Shown: in pieces, positions 1 to 9,254 of the stretch
Position numbering within the stretch: position 1 is the stretch's first letter
How the letters are laid out: every line of letters starts with the position of its first letter
Assembly (NCBI RefSeq): GCF_014109805.1
Contig: NZ_CP059400.1
Location: 1,148,001-1,212,000, forward strand
Source of the DNA: Legionella sp. PC1000
GTDB lineage: Bacteria; Pseudomonadota; Gammaproteobacteria; Legionellales; Legionellaceae
Length of the DNA: 64,000 nucleotides
Direction: 5' to 3'
The notes under the pieces: generated by a model
Told to the model about the DNA's origin: nothing
What the model saw: only the letters and a program-made list of their open reading frames with translations
Database searches by the model: none
Position numbers and translations under genes: made by a program

Positions 1-3000
1 AAGCTATCAAGCAAGCAAGAAATGGACAGCCTATTGTCATTCTTGCTCGAGACGCCCATGAAGTAGAATTCCTTGAAGGGAAACTAAAAACACAGTTTAC
101 TGAAAAAAATATTGCCGCATTTAAAGATGCCGGCCAGTTACATGAAAACTGGGTAAAGAATCAGTCTGGTAAGGACAATACGATAACTATTGTTACCTCA
201 ACACTCGGACGAAAATCCTCTTTTGATACAAAGCATTCTAGAGGGCTTTTGACGATTCAGACTGAAATGGATACTCCTCAAGACACACTGCAAATCATGA
301 ATCATATTGCAGGAGAGGATAAGCCAGGCAGGCACATTGTAATTTATGAAGAGTATGGAGCATTTTTGTCGCAATCTTGTTTTTATCAGTCCGAGGAAGG
401 CCGGGAGAACATGCTTGCTAAATTAGCAAAGCTAAAAAGACAACGAAATGAGGACATTGCAGTTGAGCGTTATTACATTCAAACGATTTCTAGTGTACAA
501 CAAGTTGTTCTACAGCAATTCCAGGAATGGAAAGAATTTTTGCATCTTGTTTATCCAAAATCTGAATGGAGAACATTGGATGCCGAGTTATTGGCCCAAA
601 GAGATGATTTAACTCTTGCTTTGAGCGAACAATGGACTGAATGTCTTGAACATTCTGATCCCCAAAAAAAATATCCCAATCCTTATGTGCGTCGTAATCG
701 TAATGCAAATAAAGAATTACAAACTGGAGCACTGGATGAAGCTGTAGCTGTGTATGAAATTGCTGTAAATATGATTTGGGATCAGCAACGTGTGTTTCTT
801 AAAGAAAAGGTTATGCCTTTCATTGCAGAAGACTCAGTCAATGCGTTGCGTTGCCATTACCTGGAAGGAGTGTCATTGAGTGAGCAATTGCAGCTTCATC
901 GATTGGCAGAACATGAAAGCAAAAAAGAGATGTTTGCTCAGAAGAAAAAGACGCGTCGTTATGTTGAATCTGGATTGGAAGTAAACGGAGCGATGCTGCG
1001 GTTTGCTGATGGTAATGTAGAAGCCTATCGCAATGCTTTTGTTAAAAGTCAAGTAAAATTATTTGCTGCAGACATTAGTCGTATTATAAAAAATAATTCT
1101 TATTTAAATAAAACCACACGATCATTATTGGTTAAGCAAATTGAGCGTGCAACGAATTTAGATATTCTTGTTGATCTTTTAGTTGATTATACGAATTATC
1201 TGCCTGAAGATCGATTTGCTGAAAAATACGCCCTGCAACCAATAATTCAAGAACTGTTAAGGGTGTATCAACAAGCCGGTCTTGAAGAAACAAGCGAGTT
1301 GCAGGATTTAAAAACAATCTATTTGGATCAAGTGGCAGTAGAAATTGTTGACGATTTGGAAAGTACTCTATCTTGGGCAATGAAAGAACATCGCGGCTTG
1401 GGATATTTCCTTGAGCGTTCCGCTGTTACTGTTGCTGCGGATGCCATATTGAATGCCACTCACATTTTAAAAGGTGCTAAAACACTTCCTGATAGGCAAA
1501 TTGCAATTAAGAATTTGTATAAAGTATTGACAAAACATGAAGCGCAGCTGGAGGGTTTATGGATATTCTCTTTTGGCCTCCATAAGAACACACATACATT
1601 AATAAAAGAAACTTTGGCTACTCTGGATGGATTAGTGGCGATGAGTTCAAATGAAAATGAACTGGATGCTGATTTCATACATGATTGTAAAGAAGAGTCT
1701 CTGTATGAAGTGATGAAAGGAAAATTGGATTGTTCAATTCAAAATGTTGAGAAGGAAGAGCCTCGTTTACAAAAAAATAAGGAATGGAATGCGATTAAAA
1801 ACGCATTAAGTGTCATGCAAGCTGAAAACAACACGATTTATGGTTTTTATGAAATGCATTACTTTCTCGCGAATAAAGTAGAAGAGTTGGCGAGAAAAGG
1901 TTCTAAGTTGCAAGAGTTTGTCATTCGTCTGCGAGGAGAGGTTCGCAATCTTTGTGGACGGTTTAGCGAGGACCATAAAGAATTACTTAATACAAGCAAG
2001 TTTTTAACACGCAAAGCGGATCATCTTAAAGAAAAACTTAATGGGTTAAATGGATTTGATGTCAAAGAGGTCAAGCTCAAAGAAGGGCATAATGGCTTTA
2101 GTGATTATTTTGATTTGGTAATCGAAGGTGCTGGTTCACATCCTTTATTCCATAATTTTACACAATATAATTCACGCGCTCACGTGCTAATCGAAGAACG
2201 AAAAGCTTTGGAATTAAGACTAGTCCAAGCTAATGAGCAACTATTAACGTGGGACCGATTGATAAAAGAGCAATTACCTCTGCTTAAGTTTGGAGCGAAA
2301 ATTAAACCGGATGCGGAGCAGTTTCCTAAGCAATTTCAGGTTCAGGTCAATGAAATTCTGGTTTTAAAAGAATGGGTCGCAGATCAAATGCCTAAAGATT
2401 TAAGCTCTTTTTCTGAAAAAGTCCGCAGTAGTTTTCTCGATAGAGAGTTAATCAAAACATTTAAGTTTCCTGATTTACAAGCAGAAGAAATCGATAAAAT
2501 TCAGGATATCATGTTAAGAATTGGATTTAGGGATTTGCATGAGCGGATAGTTGAAGGAATGAAGCCAAAAACTACTTGGGGTAGTATTACTTCTTATGTA
2601 GCAAGCTATGTCTTTACTCCAGAAGATATGGAAGATTGGCGTTTGGATTTTAATGAATTGCTCAGAAGACCGGAACGAGATTTGAGCGATGCATTGGGGC
2701 TGGATATTAAAAATAAACAGAGTGTATTGGCTGCTCAGCTTGGTAAATTATATCAACAAACAGGAGACCAAGTAGAGTCGCTAAAACAACAAGTTGCATT
2801 TCTCAATGAGAAAATTGATGAGGAAGAGAAAAAAGGTGGAATGTATGTTATGCGGATTACTAACCCATCTGAGCTTTTGGAGTTTGAGAAGCAACTATCG
2901 ACTATTCAAATGATGCAAAAAGCGAAACCTGTTCCCCAGCTGGAGCCGAAACCTAAGACATCGGTAGAAACGACACATCCACAAGTTGATTTCTCGGATC

Positions 3001-3032
3001 AGCTAAACAAAATAGTGGAATTGGTTATGTAA
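1..3032 (+). CDS. Large protein with degenerate SecA-like helicase segment and long coiled-coil region (5' end outside window)
   Basis: The frame is open from base 3 with no stop, so this is the C-terminal part (about 1010 residues) of a larger protein; the first possible internal start is a TTG at 249. The first 110 visible residues follow the order of the SecA second nucleotide-binding domain: a PIVILARD strand, then VTSTLGRKSSF where SecA has ATNMAGRGTDI, a GLLTIQTE strand, and HIAGEDKPGR where SecA has its arginine-finger segment QLRGRAGRQG. The finger arginines are missing, so ATPase activity is doubtful. The rest is charged, mostly helical and coiled-coil-like, ending in a Pro/Lys-rich tail and a short helix. 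Legionella has large SecA-domain proteins of this style, some of them Dot/Icm-related; that link is inference. No signal peptide can be judged because the start is missing. Confidence 0.75.
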   Translation, partial: AIKQARNGQPIVILARDAHEVEFLEGKLKTQFTEKNIAAFKDAGQLHENWVKNQSGKDNTITIVTSTLGRKSSFDTKHSRGLLTIQTEMDTPQDTLQIMNHIAGEDKPGRHIVIYEEYGAFLSQSCFYQSEEGRENMLAKLAKLKRQRNEDIAVERYYIQTISSVQQVVLQQFQEWKEFLHLVYPKSEWRTLDAELLAQRDDLTLALSEQWTECLEHSDPQKKYPNPYVRRNRNANKELQTGALDEAVAVYEIAVNMIWDQQRVFLKEKVMPFIAEDSVNALRCHYLEGVSLSEQLQLHRLAEHESKKEMFAQKKKTRRYVESGLEVNGAMLRFADGNVEAYRNAFVKSQVKLFAADISRIIKNNSYLNKTTRSLLVKQIERATNLDILVDLLVDYTNYLPEDRFAEKYALQPIIQELLRVYQQAGLEETSELQDLKTIYLDQVAVEIVDDLESTLSWAMKEHRGLGYFLERSAVTVAADAILNATHILKGAKTLPDRQIAIKNLYKVLTKHEAQLEGLWIFSFGLHKNTHTLIKETLATLDGLVAMSSNENELDADFIHDCKEESLYEVMKGKLDCSIQNVEKEEPRLQKNKEWNAIKNALSVMQAENNTIYGFYEMHYFLANKVEELARKGSKLQEFVIRLRGEVRNLCGRFSEDHKELLNTSKFLTRKADHLKEKLNGLNGFDVKEVKLKEGHNGFSDYFDLVIEGAGSHPLFHNFTQYNSRAHVLIEERKALELRLVQANEQLLTWDRLIKEQLPLLKFGAKIKPDAEQFPKQFQVQVNEILVLKEWVADQMPKDLSSFSEKVRSSFLDRELIKTFKFPDLQAEEIDKIQDIMLRIGFRDLHERIVEGMKPKTTWGSITSYVASYVFTPEDMEDWRLDFNELLRRPERDLSDALGLDIKNKQSVLAAQLGKLYQQTGDQVESLKQQVAFLNEKIDEEEKKGGMYVMRITNPSELLEFEKQLSTIQMMQKAKPVPQLEPKPKTSVETTHPQVDFSDQLNKIVELVM

Positions 3033-3040
3033 CGAATCGT

Positions 3041-3064
3041 GTAGCGCTGAGTAAAAAGCGCTAC
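3041..3064 (+). terminator. Possible terminator hairpin
   Basis: A perfect 8-bp inverted repeat GTAGCGCT / AGCGCTAC with an 8-base loop lies 9 bases after the preceding stop codon. There is no strong T-run behind it, so it may be only an mRNA-end hairpin. Confidence 0.35.
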
Positions 3065-3221
3065 TTAGGTTACAGGAACAATCTATTAGCCCCTGACTTC
3101 CCTTCCGCAATGAACCTGGTAAGCGGTCTATTGAGTATCGCTCCATTCAAAACGCAATCTCTTTTATGTTTAAATATTGAACTATAATCAGATCTAGGTG
3201 ATATTGAAATTTGGAACTGCA

Positions 3222-3899
3222 ATGTTATCTCCAGAGGTAGTAAAGGTTATTGATACTATTAGTGAAAAAATTGAAGCCAATAATTTTGAATCATTAACCT
3301 TCGAAGATATTAAAAATGCATGTTTTATGGTGATGGGACAGATAGAACATTTGAAAGCCAACAATCAATTCCCTACTGCAGATAATTCCAAAGAAAAAGA
3401 ACTGATTGCATATAAACGTATCGTGATGCACTTAGTAGAATGGCAAGCACGATTCATAGAAATGAAGAAAAGCAACGTGTTGGGAAATTACATTGCGGAT
3501 TTAAATTTTTTACGGGAAATGGTCCATTCAATACCTGATGTATTAGGTGCGGTTTATAAAGAAGAAAGGGAAAAAATTAACTTTTACATTTCCAATATAC
3601 TCGGCAACATAGATAAGCTAAAAAATAAATTGCTTGAAGTAAATTGCTTTGATGTTGCGCTAACGGCACATACGCAATGTGCTTATGAAATTACGTGCTT
3701 ATACTCTAAGCTTCTCGAAATACACTATACAGCAAAAATGCGTTATTCAGTGGTTATTAAAGGCTATTTTGAAGCAATTCAGGAAACTTTTGATTTTTAT
3801 TTACAAGAAATAACCTATTTTCGTGATCTTGAAATTACCAATGCTAAATGTTTGAGCTACTGCGTGATGAATTATCTTCCCAAAAACGTACGGCACTGA
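3222..3899 (+). CDS. Hypothetical Legionella-type helical protein
   Basis: The protein has 226 residues, is cytosolic and mostly helical, with no recognised family. The frame can be read from a GTG at 3198, but a TATAAT box at 3183-3188 would put the transcript start almost on that GTG, so the ATG at 3222 is preferred. It has no signal peptide or membrane segment. Cysteines are clustered in the C-terminal half. It lies between two candidate effectors on the same strand but has its own upstream gap of about 190 bases, so it is probably a single-gene unit. A Dot/Icm substrate role is possible from context only. Confidence 0.6.
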   Translation: MLSPEVVKVIDTISEKIEANNFESLTFEDIKNACFMVMGQIEHLKANNQFPTADNSKEKELIAYKRIVMHLVEWQARFIEMKKSNVLGNYIADLNFLREMVHSIPDVLGAVYKEEREKINFYISNILGNIDKLKNKLLEVNCFDVALTAHTQCAYEITCLYSKLLEIHYTAKMRYSVVIKGYFEAIQETFDFYLQEITYFRDLEITNAKCLSYCVMNYLPKNVRH

Positions 3900-4141
3900 A
3901 CTGAACTAGACTTTTATCACACACCTTACTCCAGAGGATAGGGTTATCCGCTTTGGGTTTCTTTGTACTTCGTTTTCTGTACCAAGTTTCTGAAGAAATA
4001 TACAGAGCCAATCACTCTTAAGTCTCATGCACTCATCCCCATGATTTTGTAGGCAAATAATTTACATATTAAACATAATAAATGCATTAGATATAAAAAA
4101 TACTATACTTTGATAAAATATGGTCATAAATCGGATAGTGA

Positions 4142-6199
4142 ATGATGGGACTCCTTCATATATCACCAGATGAACATTTAAAACGCGTAATGGGTAATCC
4201 AAGTGATTTAATCTTAAAGCAACGCGAGTTATCGGAGGCAACTTATCCGCTTTTGGTTTCTTATTTAGAATGGCTCAGAAGACTTAATGCGATTCAAAAT
4301 AAAAATGATGTAATTCGTCAAAATGAACAATTTTTTGATGAGTTCATCTACTTGTGCGAACATAATTTACTCTTTTTTCTAACTGTAAGTGGTCGTTTTG
4401 ATATCATTCACGAGCTTTTCAAAGATAAGGATTTATTGGCAAAAGAAGTTGCATTGCTTGAAGAAATTGAAGAAGAACATGCTCTGACCGCAGCAGCAAA
4501 TCTACAGAATTTTGTGTTTATCCCCAGAAAAAAAGAATCATCAATACTCGAATCCGAACCACCTAAACCATTACCTCTTCCAACATCTGAATGGGAAAAA
4601 TCGCTTTATGGCATAACTAATATGAGTTTATATGAATATTATGAAGAGGAAATGAAACGAATTACTTATATCCATCATATAAAACAAATTAAACTCATAG
4701 ATACATCTTATGAGGAACATATTGCCTTGATGCAAAAGGCAGTAAACTTAATTTCCCAAGATGAAAATATTGGTGAAGAAACAAAACAAAAAGCGATAAC
4801 ACTTTATAATAAATTAATTGCAATAAAAAATGAAATGGAAATGGAGTATCCTGAAGGGCCTCTAGTGGATGCAGGTTCATCAGAGATAGAGGTCATTGAG
4901 AAACAGTACCAAGTGAAACAAGAAAAACTTAAAGTTGCACAGGAGGTTCTTGAGTCTTTTTTTGAAGAGGCTCGTCACGAAGTGCCACAATTGCAAATGA
5001 TTTATGAGGAACATCAAGAAATTGTCAGAAACTTTGAAAATGAAAGCCAAGCAATTCAAACTGAGTGGAAGCAAGAGATGGAGACGCTATCTACTCATTA
5101 TGAGAATGCACGTGTGCATGCTTTAGAAGATATAGACAGTAGTTTGAGTTTAATCATCGATGAATTAAAAAAGTGTCCTGTTGACGAATTAAATGAAGAA
5201 CAAATCAACACATTGGATGCTACGTTGATTCAATTGCAAAAGTATAAAGAGAAACTAAAAACAGTTGAACATTATGAGTCTACCCAAATTTTATTAAGCG
5301 CATGCAATAAAGACTTAGATACAATAGCAAGTATCATTAAACCTGTACTATCAGAGGAAGCAAAAAAACGTTTTGACCTCAATATAACCTTAATGAAACA
5401 CCTGTTTGTTGCACCACAAGATCGCACTGAGAACTGGATTCCTACCTCAGGTAATTCGTTACAAGAAACGATAGATACGGAGCCTGAGTTTTCTCCTAAA
5501 CTTAACGCTACTACTCCTTTACCTGCAGAGCAAGGCAATGACGTAAAATCAAATACGCCTACTATTGAGATTGTGAAGATAGAACAACCTCAAGCAGAAA
5601 TTTCTAAAGGTGAAAAACTTGAAACTGTTCATTTACCTGAAGAGCTAGGCATTGACGTAAAGTCAAGTACACCAGCTATTGAACTTGCGGCGATAGAGCC
5701 GCATCAACCAGAAGTATCGGAGGGTGGAAAAACTGATACGATTCAGTTACCTGAAGAGCGAAACCATGTAACGGATGCAAGTAAACCTGCTATTGAGTTT
5801 ACCAGTACGGAACGGCATGAGTCTGAAGAGCCTAAAAAGTCAGAACCTATTGAACGATATCGATTTTTTATGAATTCGATAAGGGATGCTAGTGAACTTA
5901 TTGAATTTGATCCGGAGAAACAGCGTAATTATGAATCTGCACTGAAAAAGCTATCCAGTGTTTTAAGCGACTTGCATGAAGAGGTCGAGCCAGAAATTTC
6001 AGAAAAAATAAAAAAAATCGAAACTCTTATTAACGATGCAAAATCAATGGGATTTGCTACAGTAAGCCCATCACATATTCAGAAGATTTGTGATGCGTGT
6101 GATTTAGGCATTGATTATGAACCCTTGAGTCATGTAAAGGATAATCTTGCCTCAATGTTTCATTTCAAAAATAGCCACCAAAACAGTGTGGGAATGTAG
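4142..6199 (+). CDS. Coiled-coil protein with internal 38-residue triplicated segment; effector candidate
   Basis: The protein has 685 residues. Residues 1-150 are helical, residues 180-430 form long heptad-rich coiled coils, residues about 460-575 are three tandem 38-residue acidic/proline-containing repeats, and the last 110 residues are again helical. No enzyme motif, signal peptide or membrane segment is visible. The start is the first of two adjacent ATG codons; no strong ribosome site precedes it. A TATACT box lies at 4104-4109. Architecture and neighbourhood fit a Dot/Icm effector, but this is inference and the protein was not recognised. Confidence 0.65.
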   Translation: MMGLLHISPDEHLKRVMGNPSDLILKQRELSEATYPLLVSYLEWLRRLNAIQNKNDVIRQNEQFFDEFIYLCEHNLLFFLTVSGRFDIIHELFKDKDLLAKEVALLEEIEEEHALTAAANLQNFVFIPRKKESSILESEPPKPLPLPTSEWEKSLYGITNMSLYEYYEEEMKRITYIHHIKQIKLIDTSYEEHIALMQKAVNLISQDENIGEETKQKAITLYNKLIAIKNEMEMEYPEGPLVDAGSSEIEVIEKQYQVKQEKLKVAQEVLESFFEEARHEVPQLQMIYEEHQEIVRNFENESQAIQTEWKQEMETLSTHYENARVHALEDIDSSLSLIIDELKKCPVDELNEEQINTLDATLIQLQKYKEKLKTVEHYESTQILLSACNKDLDTIASIIKPVLSEEAKKRFDLNITLMKHLFVAPQDRTENWIPTSGNSLQETIDTEPEFSPKLNATTPLPAEQGNDVKSNTPTIEIVKIEQPQAEISKGEKLETVHLPEELGIDVKSSTPAIELAAIEPHQPEVSEGGKTDTIQLPEERNHVTDASKPAIEFTSTERHESEEPKKSEPIERYRFFMNSIRDASELIEFDPEKQRNYESALKKLSSVLSDLHEEVEPEISEKIKKIETLINDAKSMGFATVSPSHIQKICDACDLGIDYEPLSHVKDNLASMFHFKNSHQNSVGM
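5519..5860 (+). repeat. Three in-frame tandem repeats of 114 bases
   Basis: Units begin at 5519, 5633 and 5747, exactly 114 bases apart. Each starts with Leu-Pro-(Ala/Glu)-Glu and carries a later Pro-(Ala/Thr)-Ile-Glu core. The first two units are closest; the third has diverged. The region links the coiled coil to the C-terminal helical domain. Confidence 0.8.
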
Positions 6200-6228
6200 T
6201 ACATTTTGCCCAATAATCGGAATATTAT

Positions 6229-6257
6229 ATGACAGCATGCCCTTTTTTTGGTATAAT
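6229..6257 (+). promoter_or_regulatory. Sigma-70-type promoter for the 6291 gene
   Basis: ATGACA at 6229-6234 (five of six matches to TTGACA), a 17-base spacer, and a perfect TATAAT at 6252-6257. The ATG follows 33 bases later behind an AGGGAGAG ribosome site. Confidence 0.7.
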
Positions 6258-6290
6258 CTGGCCAATTTTTTATGATAGGGAGAGAAAAAA

Positions 6291-7067
6291 ATGCCGTCAA
6301 TTTATGAAGATGCATTATGGGAAGCTGTAAGTAAAAAAGAATATGAAAAGGTTAAAACACTGATTACCGACCATCCAGAGTTGGTGAACGCAGTAAATTC
6401 CAACGGCAGGACTCTTCTTATGAGAGTGGTGCTTGCTCTGGTTCCACCATTAGACCTAATTCAATTTATTGCAAAACATCCTGATCTCAGTTTCGAAAAT
6501 AAAAGTCCAGAGGCCACCCAAACAACTGTTGGGGCAATTTTATCTACAGGACGTCCCGATATATTGGCCATTTTTGCTCAAGATGCACGCATTATTTTCG
6601 ATGGTGATAAATTAGCCTATACAACAGCCAAGAAAAATTTGGAAAGTGCAACAAAAGGCAAGATAGAAAACTATACGAAAATGTTTACTATCATTCGTGA
6701 TGCGACCATACGCCATGCTATTGCAACCGATGACTCCAGTTTGCTTGAGCGATTAGAAAAAGCGGGAGATAATCTGTCCGAAGCGTTGAGCGATGGAAAA
6801 CTTCCTGTGCGTCTAATCACTAAAGAGAATCCTGCTCCTAAAGTGAAATCATGGTTTCAATCCCAAATTGGAAAGAACGGGCCGAGTATCGGAACTCATG
6901 TTGATTCATTTTTTGCCCAAACCCTTGAAATGCAAAAAACAAAAGAACAAATTGATGAACTTAACCGTCGTAAAGTGGAAGATAATATCAAATTGCTCGA
7001 TCAGACTTATACGTCCACTTTAGACAGTATGGAAAAGGTTGTAAGCACCATGAGCCTCTCAACCTAA
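6291..7067 (+). CDS. Ankyrin-like repeat protein, hypothetical
   Basis: The protein has 258 residues. Residues 5-60 read as an ankyrin-type helix pair (ALWEAVSKKEYEKVKTLI, then a GRTLLMRVV turn-helix), followed by a second degenerate pair to about residue 110. The C-terminal third is helical and ends in a coiled coil (residues 215-250). A strong promoter (6229-6257) and ribosome site AGGGAGAG fix the start. No signal peptide. Ankyrin proteins are frequent among Legionella effectors; the assignment as effector is inference. The repeats are too degenerate to count reliably. Confidence 0.65.
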   Translation: MPSIYEDALWEAVSKKEYEKVKTLITDHPELVNAVNSNGRTLLMRVVLALVPPLDLIQFIAKHPDLSFENKSPEATQTTVGAILSTGRPDILAIFAQDARIIFDGDKLAYTTAKKNLESATKGKIENYTKMFTIIRDATIRHAIATDDSSLLERLEKAGDNLSEALSDGKLPVRLITKENPAPKVKSWFQSQIGKNGPSIGTHVDSFFAQTLEMQKTKEQIDELNRRKVEDNIKLLDQTYTSTLDSMEKVVSTMSLST

Positions 7068-7429
7068 ATTAATTTGATTGAACCTGGGTGAGCGCGAAGC
7101 TAAGTAAGTAAAATACAAATGTCTCTACAGTCCAAGGGCTTGTCTGCAGGATCGAAAAGGGAGTCACGAAATAGAGATGTATTTAATAAATGCCTACGTA
7201 CCGCGCGCTTTATGCGCGGTATCCAGAATGATCTTGCGTTACTTTCAAAATCTATTTCTTCTACTATACTGTCTATGGATATTGCGCATAAAGCGATAGG
7301 TAGATTACCTATAGCGTTGATAAAAGGGCTAGGAAATCGCCCATACTTCTTCATTCTGATTTATCTTGTAAGCTATCAATAAATTATTTAATTTGCTTGA
7401 TTAAAAAAAATTACAGGGGTAATTATACT
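7068..7429. other. Intergenic region with palindromic repeats, no gene supported
   Basis: Open frames exist on both strands here, but they are made by repeat DNA: a degenerate family-B element near 7079-7105 and a family-A palindrome at 7193-7226. No ribosome site or recognisable protein supports a gene. Confidence 0.6.
7193..7226. repeat. Family-A intergenic palindrome
   Basis: CCTACGTACCGCGC ... GCGCGGTATCCAG with a central CTTTAT forms a snap-back. The same consensus recurs at 22255, 26673, 26759, 35951, 36153, 36255, 36349, 47392 and 61883. Confidence 0.75.
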
Positions 7430-7705
7430 GTGTGGTATCAACACGATGTTGAAGGCTTAATCCTTCATTTATATGTTCAGCCAGGCGCCAAAAAAACAGA
7501 GATTGTCGGGATTCATGAGGGTGAGCTTAAAATTCGCTTAAATACGCCCCCAATTGAAGGTCGTGCCAACAAAGCATTGTTGAAGTATATTGCACAAATA
7601 TTTAAGGTACCGGTAAGAAATGTTATATTACAGCGCGGGGATAAATCAAGACATAAAATACTTAGGGTTATCAGTAGTGAGGTAACACCTGATAATTTGT
7701 TTTGA
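7430..7705 (+). CDS. YggU / DUF167 family protein
   Basis: A small conserved protein of 92 residues from the GTG at 7430. The family (UPF0235) has no established function. Its signature is clear: VQPGAKKTEIVG near the start, LKIRLNTPPIEGRANKAL in the middle, and a LQRGDKSRHK turn near the end. The frame can be read from a TTG at 7397, but AGGGG at 7415-7419 sits about ten bases before the GTG and supports that start. It precedes the yjbQ gene by 58 bases on the same strand. Confidence 0.88.
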   Translation: MWYQHDVEGLILHLYVQPGAKKTEIVGIHEGELKIRLNTPPIEGRANKALLKYIAQIFKVPVRNVILQRGDKSRHKILRVISSEVTPDNLF

Positions 7706-7763
7706 ATCGTAATGTAAATTTTGCGATAGTAAAAAATAATAAACAATTAATCATTTAAACACT

Positions 7764-8183
7764 ATGAAAATTGAACAGTTTTCCATCTCCTTTAATACCT
7801 CAGGTCGAGGCACGCAAGATATCACTGATGAAATAAAAAATATTATTGCAAAAGCTTCAATACAACAGGGTTTATGCCATTTATTTCTCAAACATACTAG
7901 CGCCTCTTTAATGCTTTGTGAAAATTATGATCCTCAAGTTCGTATGGATCTGGAACATTTCCTGGTTCGGTTAGTTCCTGATGGTGATCCTCTTTTTAAA
8001 CATGTGATTGAAGGTAAGGATGATATGCCTGCACATGTTCGGACTGTGTTAACGCAAACAAGCTTAACTATTCCCATGCAAAATGGAAAATTAGCTTTGG
8101 GGACGTGGCAAGGAATCTATCTTTATGAGCACCGCTATCTATCACAAAAACGTCATCTGGTTATTACGGTTGTAGGAGACTAA
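7764..8183 (+). CDS. yjbQ: YjbQ family protein (UPF0047)
   Basis: A cytosolic protein of 139 residues, full length for the family. YjbQ proteins form trimers with a His-lined metal site and a weak thiamine-phosphate synthase activity has been reported. Family hallmarks seen are HLFLKHTSASLMLCENYDP, HVRTVLTQTSLTIP and LALGTWQGIYLYEHR. It follows the DUF167 gene on the same strand. Confidence 0.92.
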   Translation: MKIEQFSISFNTSGRGTQDITDEIKNIIAKASIQQGLCHLFLKHTSASLMLCENYDPQVRMDLEHFLVRLVPDGDPLFKHVIEGKDDMPAHVRTVLTQTSLTIPMQNGKLALGTWQGIYLYEHRYLSQKRHLVITVVGD

Positions 8184-8195
8184 TCAAGCGTTTTT

Positions 8196-8203
8196 GATAT
8201 ACT
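8196..8203 (+). promoter_or_regulatory. Possible extended -10 promoter for yjdM
   Basis: TGATATACT reads as an extended -10 (TGn followed by TATACT at 8198-8203), about 45 bases before the yjdM ATG. No matching -35 is seen. Confidence 0.3.
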
Positions 8204-8248
8204 ATGGTCAACAGACCTTAATTAATTTTTTTTGAATTGGAAGAAAAT

Positions 8249-8593
8249 ATGCCTCATATACCCCAATGCCCTAAATGTGATTCAGAATATACTTATGAAG
8301 ATGGTAGTCAATTCATTTGTCCAGAATGTTCCTATGAATGGTCAAAAGATGGTGTAGAAGAGCATGTACATGACGAGCACCGAATTATCAAAGATGCGCA
8401 TGGCCAGATCCTCCAGGATGGGGATACAGTGACAGTAATTAAAGATTTAAAAATAAAAGGATCCTCCCAGGTAGTAAAAGTTGGCACTAAAGTAAAAAAC
8501 ATCCGCTTGGTTGAAGGGGATCATGATATCGATTGCAAAATTGAAGGAATTGGCGCCATGAAATTAAAATCTCAGTTTGTGAAGAAGGGATAA
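8249..8593 (+). CDS. yjdM: YjdM/PhnA zinc-ribbon protein
   Basis: A protein of 114 residues. The N-terminal zinc ribbon has [13 protein letters not shown] and CPECSYEW, four cysteines in two pairs; the C-terminal domain carries the family's [17 protein letters not shown] and FVKKG ending. The family was named for alkylphosphonate uptake by neighbourhood in E. coli but has no proven role there. The ATG at 8249, with GGAAGAAA just upstream, is preferred over a TTG four codons earlier. The next gene starts 6 bases downstream, so the two are probably co-transcribed. Confidence 0.92.
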   Translation: MPHIPQCPKCDSEYTYEDGSQFICPECSYEWSKDGVEEHVHDEHRIIKDAHGQILQDGDTVTVIKDLKIKGSSQVVKVGTKVKNIRLVEGDHDIDCKIEGIGAMKLKSQFVKKG

Positions 8594-8599
8594 ACGGCG

Positions 8600-9253
8600 A
8601 TGCATAAACCACTGCACATTACTTTTTTATTTTATGAAGGGATGACTGTTCTGGATGCAATTGGCCCTTATGAAGTACTAAGTCGTTTGCCAGAAGTTGT
8701 GGTGCAGAGGGTTGGTTTAAATTGCGGACCAGTACGTGCATGTTCGGGACTCACTCTGATTGCTGAGCATGCATTAGCCGATATTTCACATACCGATGTC
8801 CTGTTGGTTCCAGGGGCGGGTAATGCAACCGCATTGCGTGAATTTCCCGAAATTCTTGCATGGGTTAAAGCAACTCATGAACATACATTATGGACTACCT
8901 CGGTCTGTACTGGAAGTTTGATCCTTGGCGCAGCAGGAATTTTATCGGGAGTTAATGCAACCACGCATTGGGCAGTAATGAATCGATTGAAAAATTGGGG
9001 AGCAATACCAACTCAAAAGCGATTTGTTGAAGATGGAAAAATCATTACAGCAGCTGGTGTTTCCGCAGGTATTGATATGGCTTTATATCTTGCTGCAAAA
9101 CTTACTGATGAAAACGTAGCACAAAGTTTACAACTTGGTTTGGAGTATGATCCTGAACCACCTTTTAATTCTGGCTCACCAGAGAAAGCACCAGAAACAC
9201 TGGTCCAATCTCTTCGTGAACGTTTGTTAAAAAATAGGTTTGAATCGGAATAA
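8600..9253 (+). CDS. DJ-1/PfpI family protein (isonitrile hydratase-like)
   Basis: A protein of 217 residues with the class I glutamine amidotransferase-like fold. It has FLFYEGMTVLDAIGPYEVL at the start, an LLVPGAGN loop, and the nucleophile elbow TSVCTGSLILGAAG with Cys about residue 101. The combination of an Asp-Ala-Ile-Gly-Pro loop and a CTGS elbow matches InhA/isonitrile hydratase-like and AraC-sensor-like members, but there is no DNA-binding domain. Substrate is unknown. It sits 6 bases behind yjdM. Confidence 0.85.
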   Translation: MHKPLHITFLFYEGMTVLDAIGPYEVLSRLPEVVVQRVGLNCGPVRACSGLTLIAEHALADISHTDVLLVPGAGNATALREFPEILAWVKATHEHTLWTTSVCTGSLILGAAGILSGVNATTHWAVMNRLKNWGAIPTQKRFVEDGKIITAAGVSAGIDMALYLAAKLTDENVAQSLQLGLEYDPEPPFNSGSPEKAPETLVQSLRERLLKNRFESE

Positions 9254-9254
9254 T

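Noticed and set aside
7100-7382. Overlapping open frames on both strands
   Set aside because: They are created by family-A/B repeat DNA, lack ribosome sites and have no recognisable protein.
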